From: Robiginitomaculum sp.
GTDB taxonomy: Bacteria > Pseudomonadota > Alphaproteobacteria > Caulobacterales > Maricaulaceae
Assembly: GCA_026982235.1 (NCBI GenBank)
Contig: JALSHM010000458.1
Span: forward strand, 1-7,973
DNA length: 7,973 nt
Direction: 5' to 3'
The translations under genes were made by a program, and so were the position numbers. Within the stretch, counting starts at the first letter, position 1; the number at the start of each line of letters is the position of its first letter. Positions 1-4,906 of the stretch are shown one piece after another. The notes under the pieces were generated by a model that worked only from the letters and a program-made list of their open reading frames with translations, was not told the DNA's origin and did not search any database.

Positions 1-618
1 ATTGACGGTATGCTCCCGGCGCTGGCCTATAAGGGCACACCGCCGCGCTTGGTGCATCGGCTCGACAAAGACACGAGTGGGGTTTTGGTAGTTGCGAAAA
101 ATGCTAAATCTGCGGCTTGGTTGGGCAAGGCGTTTCAAAACCGTAGCACCAAGAAAATCTATTGGGGCATCACCCACGGCGTGCCGCGCCCAAGCTCCGG
201 TGAGGTCAAAGGCTATGTGGCCAAGGGCGAGGGCTATGATGGGCGCGAGATTATGATGGCCGTGCGCCACGGCACGCCCGGTGCCAAATATGCGCGCACG
301 CTTTACCAAGTCGCATCCGCTGCTGGCAACCGCGCCGCCTGGGTGGTGATGCAACCGCTTTCAGGGCGCAAGCACCAGCTTAGATTACATATGCACCTCT
401 TGGAAACGCCCTTAGCATTTGATCCAAAATACACTAGCGACAAAGAAGAATTAGGCGGCCTAAGCCCGCAATTACATTTACACGCCAAGTCGCTGACTTT
501 GCCGCACCCTGATGGTCATATCATCGAGCTAAATGCCGCCTTATCTCCACATATGAAAAACGCATTTGATTTGTTCGGTTTTGACGAAAATACACACTTG
601 GAAGAATTGGAACCTTAA
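1..618 (+). CDS. RluA-family rRNA pseudouridine synthase (5' partial)
   Basis: This enzyme isomerises specific uridines of ribosomal RNA to pseudouridine in the cytoplasm. The frame is open from the first base (I-D-G before the ATG at 10), so the gene starts outside the window; the N-terminus, including any S4 RNA-binding domain, is not visible. Counting from the Met at 10, the family's catalytic motif HRLDKDTSG lies at residues 16-24, with the catalytic Asp at 19 (bases 64-66). The second signature, GRKHQLRLH, is at 119-127, a variant of the usual GRTHQIRxH. The late motifs DPKY (138-141) and LHLHAKSL (155-162) are also in place, and the C-terminus looks complete. RluC/RluD-like members cannot be told apart without the missing N-terminus. 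The TAA stop overlaps the next start by one base (TAATG), implying translational coupling. Confidence 0.93.
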   Translation: MDGMLPALAYKGTPPRLVHRLDKDTSGVLVVAKNAKSAAWLGKAFQNRSTKKIYWGITHGVPRPSSGEVKGYVAKGEGYDGREIMMAVRHGTPGAKYARTLYQVASAAGNRAAWVVMQPLSGRKHQLRLHMHLLETPLAFDPKYTSDKEELGGLSPQLHLHAKSLTLPHPDGHIIELNAALSPHMKNAFDLFGFDENTHLEELEP

Positions 619-1307
619 TGGCGAAGCGGTTTTATGATAGTGTTGTTGTGGAGAGCCGGGCTGGTGTTTGCGTGGTGACACTGGATGGTCGGGTTTTGAA
701 AACGCCGGGCAAGGTGGATTTGCTGTTTAAATCACAGGCACATGCGCAATTGGTGGCGGCTGAGTGGCAAGCCCAAGGCGCAGAAATATTACCCCACACT
801 ATGCCGTGTACGCGCATGATGAATGTGGCGTGTGAGCAAACGCCTTCGCGGCGCGGTGAACTTGTCAAAGAATTTCGCGCGTATACGGAGACGGATTTGC
901 TGTGTTATCGTTCCCATAGCCCCATAGATTTGGCGGCGCGGCAAGAACAAAGCTGGCAGCCCGTATTGGATTATGTGGCCGCAACACACGGTATTGCCTT
1001 GGCGGTGACGACGGGCATTAAAGCCGTGGCTCAGCCTGAGACATCTCTGGCGTCGGCGGCTGAATATGCAAATGGGCAGGATGATTTGGATTTGACTTTA
1101 CTCTTGCATTTTACCGCCAGCTTTGGCTCGGCCATGTTGGCGCTGGCCGTTATGGAAGGGCACTTGCATGTGGATACGGCTTTTGCCCTGTCACGGCTTG
1201 ATGAAAATTTTCAAAATGAACGATGGGGCGCGGACGCAGAAGCGGTAGAAAACAACCGTTTACTTTTACATGAACTCAGCCAAATGGCTCAATTGATAAA
1301 GGCATAG
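618..1307 (+). CDS. ATP12-family F1-ATPase assembly chaperone
   Basis: ATP12 proteins bind the free F1-ATPase alpha subunit and help assemble the alpha3-beta3 head. The family is found in mitochondria and Alphaproteobacteria, so it also marks the lineage. The 229-residue product matches bacterial members in length. Conserved blocks run in family order: FYDSV at 5-9, LDGRVLKTPGK at 22-32, the W50 region (AAEWQAQG), ILPHTMPCTRMMNVA at 57-71, YTETDLLCYR at 89-98, and LDENFQNERWG at 194-204, which carries the family's conserved acidic residue and Trp. The start is supported by GGAA at 609-612, five bases upstream, and by the one-base overlap with the pseudouridine synthase. In many alphaproteobacteria I recall a HAD-family hydrolase gene between these two; here none is present. 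Function is inferred from family membership and is quite secure. Confidence 0.92.
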   Translation: MAKRFYDSVVVESRAGVCVVTLDGRVLKTPGKVDLLFKSQAHAQLVAAEWQAQGAEILPHTMPCTRMMNVACEQTPSRRGELVKEFRAYTETDLLCYRSHSPIDLAARQEQSWQPVLDYVAATHGIALAVTTGIKAVAQPETSLASAAEYANGQDDLDLTLLLHFTASFGSAMLALAVMEGHLHVDTAFALSRLDENFQNERWGADAEAVENNRLLLHELSQMAQLIKA

Positions 1308-1309
1308 CT

Positions 1310-1717
1310 ATGGGAAATATGGTCACTGTTAGGGAAAGAGCAGGGGGTGTTTACACCCAAGATGTTTTGGCACGCGGACACCGTTTATATGCGGACGAGC
1401 CAGAAAACCTTGGCGGGTCTGACTTGGGGCCTAGTCCGTTTGAATTTGTTTTGGCAGGTTTAGGGGCCTGCACAACCATTACATTGCGCATGTATGCGGA
1501 GCGCAAAAAATGGCCTGTCACCCATATTGGGGTGGATGTGAGCTATAAAAAATCCGGTTTTGGCGCGGATATGAAAAGCGTGTTTATCCGCAAAATCACC
1601 ATTGAGGGTGATTTGGATGAAGCCCAGCTGAAACGCATGATGGCCATAGCCGATAAATGTCCCGTCCACAAAATGCTGGAAGCCGAAACAGAAATTAGGA
1701 CTGAATTGGTTGACTGA
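1310..1717 (+). CDS. OsmC-family redox protein (thiol peroxidase-like)
   Basis: OsmC/Ohr-type proteins are small homodimers that reduce organic hydroperoxides through a pair of cysteines. Both are visible in this 135-residue protein: Cys54 in the LGACTT motif, the peroxidatic position at the head of the central helix, and Cys117 in ADKCPVHK, the resolving position. PSPFEFVLAGLGACT is typical of the family. The fit is closer to the general OsmC/YhfA-type group than to Ohr, but substrate cannot be read from sequence. The first ATG (1310) is preferred over a second in-frame ATG at 1319 because AAAGG at 1298-1302 sits seven bases before it. It follows ATP12 after two bases, so it is probably cotranscribed. 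The gene ends two bases before the convergent thpR, and no hairpin-plus-T terminator is visible between them. Confidence 0.93.
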   Translation: MGNMVTVRERAGGVYTQDVLARGHRLYADEPENLGGSDLGPSPFEFVLAGLGACTTITLRMYAERKKWPVTHIGVDVSYKKSGFGADMKSVFIRKITIEGDLDEAQLKRMMAIADKCPVHKMLEAETEIRTELVD

Positions 1718-1719
1718 AT

Positions 1720-2262
1720 TTACCCCACAAGCGGGTAATTGGCTTCTTTGATATAGGTGTTGGGGCCGTGTTTGTGGGGTTCTACGCAATAGAGAGAAAA
1801 TTCATCGACGAGGAATGGTTCCGTTTTAAAGCGGATATGGCGGCGGATATAGCGCTCGAAATCGTCTTTGGCATAGCCGCGCCGCAGATAGGCCAAGCTG
1901 AGATGAGGTCGAAATTTGCGGGCTTCCATTTCAACCTTGCTGCGCCGTGACGCGCTTCTGACATGTTTGTGTAAGCGGTTCAGGGCGGGGTTGTCTTCGA
2001 CGCCGAGCCATAGGGTATGGGGGCGGGTCGAGCCGAAAAAGTCCACACCCGTTAGGCGCATATCAAACCCGTATCCAGGGGCGCGGGCGAGTTCCCGGTC
2101 TAGGATTTCTGCGTATGCGTCGCTCAGTTCTCCGAAATAACCGACGGTGATATGCAGATTATCCAAAGGCGCCCACTTGACGCCCTCTATACCTTTTTGC
2201 AAAGGCGCGACGGCGTCTAGGATGTTTTCGGGCGGGGTTATGGCGGCAAAATATGTGGGCAT
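1720..2262 (-). CDS. thpR: RNA 2',3'-cyclic phosphodiesterase (2H phosphoesterase, LigT/ThpR)
   Basis: This is a member of the 2H phosphoesterase superfamily. ThpR hydrolyses RNA 2',3'-cyclic phosphate ends to 2'-phosphates and was first described through a reversible 2'-5' RNA ligase activity. The 180-residue length is normal. The two catalytic H-x-[T/S]-x motifs are visible: HITV at 37-40 and HLSL at 120-123, each at the end of a predicted beta strand. The N-terminus (YFAAITPPE) and the KWAPLDNLHIT block are also typical. AGAGG (complement of 2272-2276) lies nine bases before the ATG. The gene begins 18 bases after the stop of the aldo/keto reductase, so the two are likely one transcript. 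The product is a soluble cytoplasmic enzyme; its physiological substrate is not known from the sequence. Confidence 0.93.
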   Translation of the reverse strand: MPTYFAAITPPENILDAVAPLQKGIEGVKWAPLDNLHITVGYFGELSDAYAEILDRELARAPGYGFDMRLTGVDFFGSTRPHTLWLGVEDNPALNRLHKHVRSASRRSKVEMEARKFRPHLSLAYLRRGYAKDDFERYIRRHIRFKTEPFLVDEFSLYCVEPHKHGPNTYIKEANYPLVG

Positions 2263-2280
2263 AATGGGTTGCCTCTAGCC

Positions 2281-3327
2281 TTAAGGGCAGGGCGATCTGT
2301 ATTTAACATGGAATTTGTGTGCGGCTTTATCCATTTCTTCCGTCCAGTCAAGGTCAAAGGCGTCGATATTTTCGGCGAGTTGTTCCATTGTCGTTGCCCC
2401 AATAATAGTCGCCGTGGTGAAGGCGCGACTGTCAACGAATTTCAAGGCGAATTGTACCGGGGTGATGCCCAAATCGTGGGCGAGATCTTCGCAAGCGGCA
2501 ATGGCTTTCTCCGCGTCGCCGCCTTCATAGCGTTCCATACGCCCAAACAATGTATTGCGTGCGCCCTCTGGCCTGGCGCCGTTTCTGTATTTACCCGTGA
2601 GGAAACCTTGGGCGAGGGGGGAATAGGCCAAGAGGCCGATATTCTCGCGCATGGCAATTTCCGCAAGGTCATAATCAAAGCGGCGGCTGACCATTGAATA
2701 GACATTTTGGATAGATGCCATGCGCGGCCAGCCGTTTTGTTCCGATAAGGCTAAATAGCGCATAGTGCCCCAAGCACTTTCATTGGACAGACCCAGATGG
2801 CGGATATTGCCTTTGTCCACATGGCGGGCGAGAGCTTCCAGCGTGTCCTCAAACGGGATCATATCGTCAATGCCGAAATCTCGAAACGAGTGAAAACCGA
2901 AAACCTCACGCGGACGGTCCGGCCAGTGTAATTGGTAAAGGTCTATATAATCCGTTTGCAGGGCTTTTAAAGAACGCTCCACGGCGAAGTCTATATCGGC
3001 CTTGGTGTGGCGCGGTGGTGCGCCGTCCGGCCTGAACCAATTCGCCCCATCCATGCGCCCGACAATCTTGGTGGCAATGACCAATTTATCGCGGTCATGA
3101 CGGTCTTTAAGCCACGTACCGATATATTTTTCGGTCAAGCCGCGCGTATCCGGCTTGGGCGGGATTGGGTATAATTCGGCTGTGTCGAAAAAATTAACAC
3201 CGCGCCCGGCGGCATAATCTAGTTGCGCATAGGCTTCGGCTTCGGTGTTTTGCTGGCCATATGTCATAGTGCCAAGACAAATCCGCGAGACTTTGGTATC
3301 TGTGCGGCCAAGGTTTGTATATTTCAT
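2281..3327 (-). CDS. tas: NADP(H)-dependent aldo/keto reductase, Tas type
   Basis: This is a (beta/alpha)8-barrel oxidoreductase of the aldo/keto reductase superfamily. The 348 residues match the length and, as far as I can recall, the sequence pattern of E. coli Tas throughout: LGTMTYGQQN at 18-27, AELYPIPPKPDTRGLTE at 50-66, LQTDYIDLYQLHWPDRP at 123-139, ARNTLFGR and GATTMEQLAENI near the C-terminus. The catalytic tetrad is intact: Asp48, Tyr53, Lys87 and His134. Tas was named in E. coli for restoring growth of a tyrosine auxotroph, but the natural substrate is uncertain. It is the first gene of a two-gene minus-strand unit with thpR and diverges from the BI-1 gene. Only a weak SD (AAAGA) precedes the ATG, and a TATAAC-like -10 (complement of 3345-3350) would leave a very short leader. 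Confidence 0.93.
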   Translation of the reverse strand: MKYTNLGRTDTKVSRICLGTMTYGQQNTEAEAYAQLDYAAGRGVNFFDTAELYPIPPKPDTRGLTEKYIGTWLKDRHDRDKLVIATKIVGRMDGANWFRPDGAPPRHTKADIDFAVERSLKALQTDYIDLYQLHWPDRPREVFGFHSFRDFGIDDMIPFEDTLEALARHVDKGNIRHLGLSNESAWGTMRYLALSEQNGWPRMASIQNVYSMVSRRFDYDLAEIAMRENIGLLAYSPLAQGFLTGKYRNGARPEGARNTLFGRMERYEGGDAEKAIAACEDLAHDLGITPVQFALKFVDSRAFTTATIIGATTMEQLAENIDAFDLDWTEEMDKAAHKFHVKYRSPCP

Positions 3328-3362
3328 ATTTGCGTTTCTTTCACGTTATATGCCGATTATGC

Positions 3363-3390
3363 TTGGAAATTGGGTAAAACTCCTTATATT
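3363..3390 (+). promoter_or_regulatory. Candidate promoter of the BI-1 gene
   Basis: TTGGAA (3363-3368) and TATATT (3385-3390) are separated by 16 bases and match a sigma-70-type -35/-10 pair. The same stretch can be read as a heat-shock-type promoter: CTTGGAA at 3362-3368, 13 bases, then CCTTATAT at 3382-3389, resembling the CTTGAAA/CCCATNT pattern of RpoH promoters. Either reading gives a leader of roughly 65 bases before the ATG at 3462. A short inverted repeat GCACA/TGTGC lies at 3409-3420 within the leader. The 134-base divergent gap must also hold the promoter of the reductase on the other strand. The call rests on motif reading only. Confidence 0.4.
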
Positions 3391-3423
3391 GTAGGTTATC
3401 TACTTCGCGCACATCTGTGCAAG

Positions 3424-3459
3424 TTCTTTTTGGCGAAAGCCTTTTTCTTAAGGAGAGAA
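3424..3459 (+). promoter_or_regulatory. Possible SD-masking leader hairpin (fourU-thermometer-like)
   Basis: The strong SD of the BI-1 gene, AAGGAG at 3450-3455, can be paired by an upstream pyrimidine tract. TTCTTTTT at 3424-3431 is complementary, with G-U pairs, to GGAGAGAA at 3452-3459. Directly inside this helix is GGC-GAAA-GCC (3432-3441), a three-pair stem capped by a GNRA tetraloop, followed by ten unpaired bases (3442-3451). A weak helix of U's against the SD is the design of fourU RNA thermometers. Because any T-rich stretch can pair with an SD, this may be chance. Confidence 0.3.
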
Positions 3460-3461
3460 AA

Positions 3462-4202
3462 ATGAATCAATTTTCAAATAATGCCGTCACCCAAGGCGGC
3501 GAAATGGATCTAGGTCTGCGTAACTTTATGTTGGGCACCTATAAATATATGGTAGCAGCCATGGCTGTGTCCGGGATTGTTGCCTATTTGTTTGGCAATA
3601 ATGTACTGCTAGATAGCGCAGGCAGGTTATCCGACATTGGTCGTATGCTCTATAGTCCAGGAGCAGCGATTGGGCTGACATTTGGGATTATTATTCTGTT
3701 TGGCGCCGTTGGGAGTAAATTACACTCCATGAGTGTCCAAGGTGTCAAGATATTCTTGTTCAGCTTTGCGGCGATTATGGGCATTTGGTTGTCGTCTATT
3801 GCTGTACTGGTTGACCCGATGATTTCCGTGAAAATCTTCTTTATGGCGGCCACAGCTTTCCTCGGTGTGAGCTTGGTTGGTTATACGACTAAGAAAGATT
3901 TGGGCGGTCTTGCCAAATTCTTCATTATGGTTTTTGTTGGCTTTATTGCTATCAATATACTTGGTATGTTCATCCCTGCGCTTGCGATGTCGGGAACGGC
4001 AGGTTTCATCTTTAACCTGGTGGGGCTTGTTGCTATTTGTGGTATCACAGCATGGGAAACCCAGTCCTTAAAACGTATTTATTACAATACGGCTGGTGAT
4101 GTAGAGATGGCAGAGAAAATGTCTGTGTACGGCGCAGCATCGCTCTTATTGTCTTTCATCAACATTTTCTCAATCCTGATGAGTATGTTTGGTAGCGATT
4201 AA
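3462..4202 (+). CDS. Bax inhibitor-1 / YccA family inner-membrane protein
   Basis: This is a multi-pass membrane protein of the BI-1 (TMBIM) family. Bacterial members include E. coli YccA, a partner and modulator of the FtsH protease, and B. subtilis YetJ, a pH-sensitive calcium leak channel. The 246 residues contain seven hydrophobic segments, at about 28-48, 66-84, 95-115, 121-140, 152-173, 179-197 and 222-243. Family motifs include GYTTKKDLGGLAKFF (140-154) and AWETQSLKRIY (197-207). The two acidic latch residues of YetJ (Asp171 and Asp195) appear as Glu199 (WETQ) and Ser231 (LLLSFINIF), so the second acid is gone. The ATG at 3462 is chosen over an in-frame GTG at 3417 because AAGGAG sits six bases upstream and the GTG has none. 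The gene is monocistronic and is followed by an intrinsic terminator. Confidence 0.9.
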   Translation: MNQFSNNAVTQGGEMDLGLRNFMLGTYKYMVAAMAVSGIVAYLFGNNVLLDSAGRLSDIGRMLYSPGAAIGLTFGIIILFGAVGSKLHSMSVQGVKIFLFSFAAIMGIWLSSIAVLVDPMISVKIFFMAATAFLGVSLVGYTTKKDLGGLAKFFIMVFVGFIAINILGMFIPALAMSGTAGFIFNLVGLVAICGITAWETQSLKRIYYNTAGDVEMAEKMSVYGAASLLLSFINIFSILMSMFGSD

Positions 4203-4225
4203 ATTGCTACAAATTTAGACTGCAG

Positions 4226-4254
4226 AAAGCCTCATTTCGCGATGGGGCTTTTTT
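4226..4254 (+). terminator. Intrinsic terminator of the BI-1 gene
   Basis: A ten-pair stem has left arm AAAGCCTCAT (4226-4235), a six-base loop TTCGCG, and right arm ATGGGGCTTT (4242-4251), with one G-U pair. It runs into six T's (4249-4254), then C and three more T's. It begins 23 bases after the TAA stop, a textbook rho-independent terminator that separates the BI-1 gene from the next unit. Confidence 0.88.
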
Positions 4255-4292
4255 CTTTGCATATTTATTAAAAAAATGTTAAGAAACACAGG

Positions 4293-4302
4293 TTGTTAAC
4301 AA
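4293..4302. promoter_or_regulatory. Palindrome TTGTTAACAA upstream of the small membrane protein gene
   Basis: This is a perfect 10-bp palindrome in the 205-base gap between the BI-1 stop and the next start. A further TGTTAA half-copy lies at 4277-4282, 17 bases upstream of the TGTTAA inside the palindrome. A TATAAA box occurs at 4323-4328, but no well-placed -35 partner is obvious, so the promoter is not assigned. The palindrome could be an operator; no regulator can be named. Confidence 0.25.
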
Positions 4303-4332
4303 GCCGAAGTGCTTGGGCAGCGTATAAAAAAA

Positions 4333-4345
4333 GGGCAAAATGCCC
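4333..4345 (+). repeat. Small hairpin GGGCA-AAA-TGCCC in the leader
   Basis: A perfect five-pair inverted repeat with a three-base loop, nine bases before the larger hairpin at 4355. It has no T-tract, so it is not a terminator. Together with the next hairpin it gives the small membrane protein gene a compactly folded leader. Confidence 0.4.
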
Positions 4346-4354
4346 ACATCACTA

Positions 4355-4401
4355 GACACTTAAGGGGGAGAACTTTAAGTGTCACAAAACCTTAAAGGGG
4401 G
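4355..4401 (+). promoter_or_regulatory. Structured leader with two mutually exclusive hairpins over a repeated SD-like sequence
   Basis: GACACTTAA (4355-4363) and TTAAGTGTC (4375-4383) form a perfect nine-pair inverted repeat, extendable to 11 with one G-U pair. The loop is GGGGAGA. The same 3' arm, CTTTAAG (4373-4379), is also complementary to CTTAAAG (4391-4397), which touches the true SD of the gene (GGGGG, 4397-4401). The two foldings exclude each other. The sequence CTTAAGGGGGAG in the first hairpin is nearly repeated as CTTAAAGGGGGAA at the SD, 32 bases downstream, so the hairpin presents an SD look-alike. The inverted and direct repeats are seen directly; regulation is inference. Confidence 0.5.
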
Positions 4402-4407
4402 AAATAT

Positions 4408-4740
4408 ATGTCTATTGCACGTATTATTTGGACAATTAGCCTGCTGGCTGCTGTTATTTTCGCATTCGTTAGCGGATTTGAATATGGCGGCGTAGTACTT
4501 ACTGCACTCGGTATTGTGAGCGGTTGGTTTGTTGATAAGGAACACCGTCTTGGTTTGTTAATTGCGGCTTTATTTTTGATGGGTGGCGGCGCTGCTGCTT
4601 GGGGAGCCATTCCTGGAATTGGCGAACATCTAACCGCTATTCTGAGCAGTATTGGTGCTGTTCTTGCCGCAGCAGGTGTAACGGCTATCCTTCGCCGTCT
4701 TGTGGAGCGTATTCTACTAGGCAAAGGCACCGAAAGTTAA
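4408..4740 (+). CDS. Small four-helix membrane protein of unknown function
   Basis: I do not recognise this 110-residue protein. It has four hydrophobic segments, at about 5-22, 26-41, 47-66 and 73-94, rich in Ala, Gly, Ile and Leu. There is a polar turn FVDKEHR at 41-47 and a basic C-terminal tail (ILRRLVERILLGKG). The first segment lacks a signal-peptidase or lipobox site. A strong SD (GGGGG, 4397-4401) lies six bases before the ATG, and the unit has its own folded leader and terminator, so it is very probably a real, well-expressed single gene. An inner-membrane location is inferred from hydrophobicity. Nearby genes for BI-1 and a BON lipoprotein suggest an envelope context, but they lie in separate transcription units. 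Gene content gives no further clue to its job. Confidence 0.8.
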   Translation: MSIARIIWTISLLAAVIFAFVSGFEYGGVVLTALGIVSGWFVDKEHRLGLLIAALFLMGGGAAAWGAIPGIGEHLTAILSSIGAVLAAAGVTAILRRLVERILLGKGTES

Positions 4741-4770
4741 GATAAAACAATAATAAACACCAAGCTTATA

Positions 4771-4802
4771 CCCCGTCAGCCCCACATCTGGCGGGGTTTT
4801 TT
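4771..4802 (+). terminator. Intrinsic terminator of the small membrane protein gene
   Basis: CCCCGTCAG (4771-4779) pairs with CTGGCGGGG (4788-4796) in a nine-pair stem with one G-U pair and an eight-base loop, followed by six T's (4797-4802). It starts 31 bases after the TAA stop. It is a strong rho-independent terminator and insulates the BON lipoprotein gene downstream. Confidence 0.9.
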
Positions 4803-4868
4803 ATGGGTGTTTCAAGTTTGTACTCATAATGGAAGCTAAACCGATTTTAATGTAAAGTCGCAGTTTTG

Positions 4869-4885
4869 GTAACCATTGAGTAACC
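4869..4885. promoter_or_regulatory. Direct repeat GTAACC with 11-base spacing before the BON gene
   Basis: GTAACC occurs at 4869-4874 and again at 4880-4885, one helical turn apart, 22 to 38 bases before the ATG. Tandem half-sites on one face of the helix are typical of response-regulator binding. No convincing -35/-10 pair stands out in 4803-4906; CATAAT at 4825-4830 is the best -10-like hexamer. The significance of a six-base repeat is low. Confidence 0.2.
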
Positions 4886-4906
4886 GAATGGTCGTATTTT
4901 GGCTTT

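Noticed and set aside
10..618. ATG at 10 as the true start of the pseudouridine synthase
   Set aside because: The frame stays open upstream, the residues before it (I-D-G-M-L) fit the family's ongoing sequence, and a protein starting here would lack the part before the catalytic motif.
1700..1760. Terminator between osmC and thpR
   Set aside because: The stops are two bases apart and I found no stem followed by a T-run on either strand.
3417..3461. N-terminal extension of the BI-1 protein from a GTG at 3417
   Set aside because: No SD precedes it, the added residues fit no family member, and a strong AAGGAG stands directly before the ATG at 3462.
4379..4495. Short hydrophobic ORF from a GTG at 4379 using the first GGGGG as SD
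   Set aside because: It overlaps the small membrane protein gene in another frame, and its hydrophobicity is a shadow of that gene's first segment.
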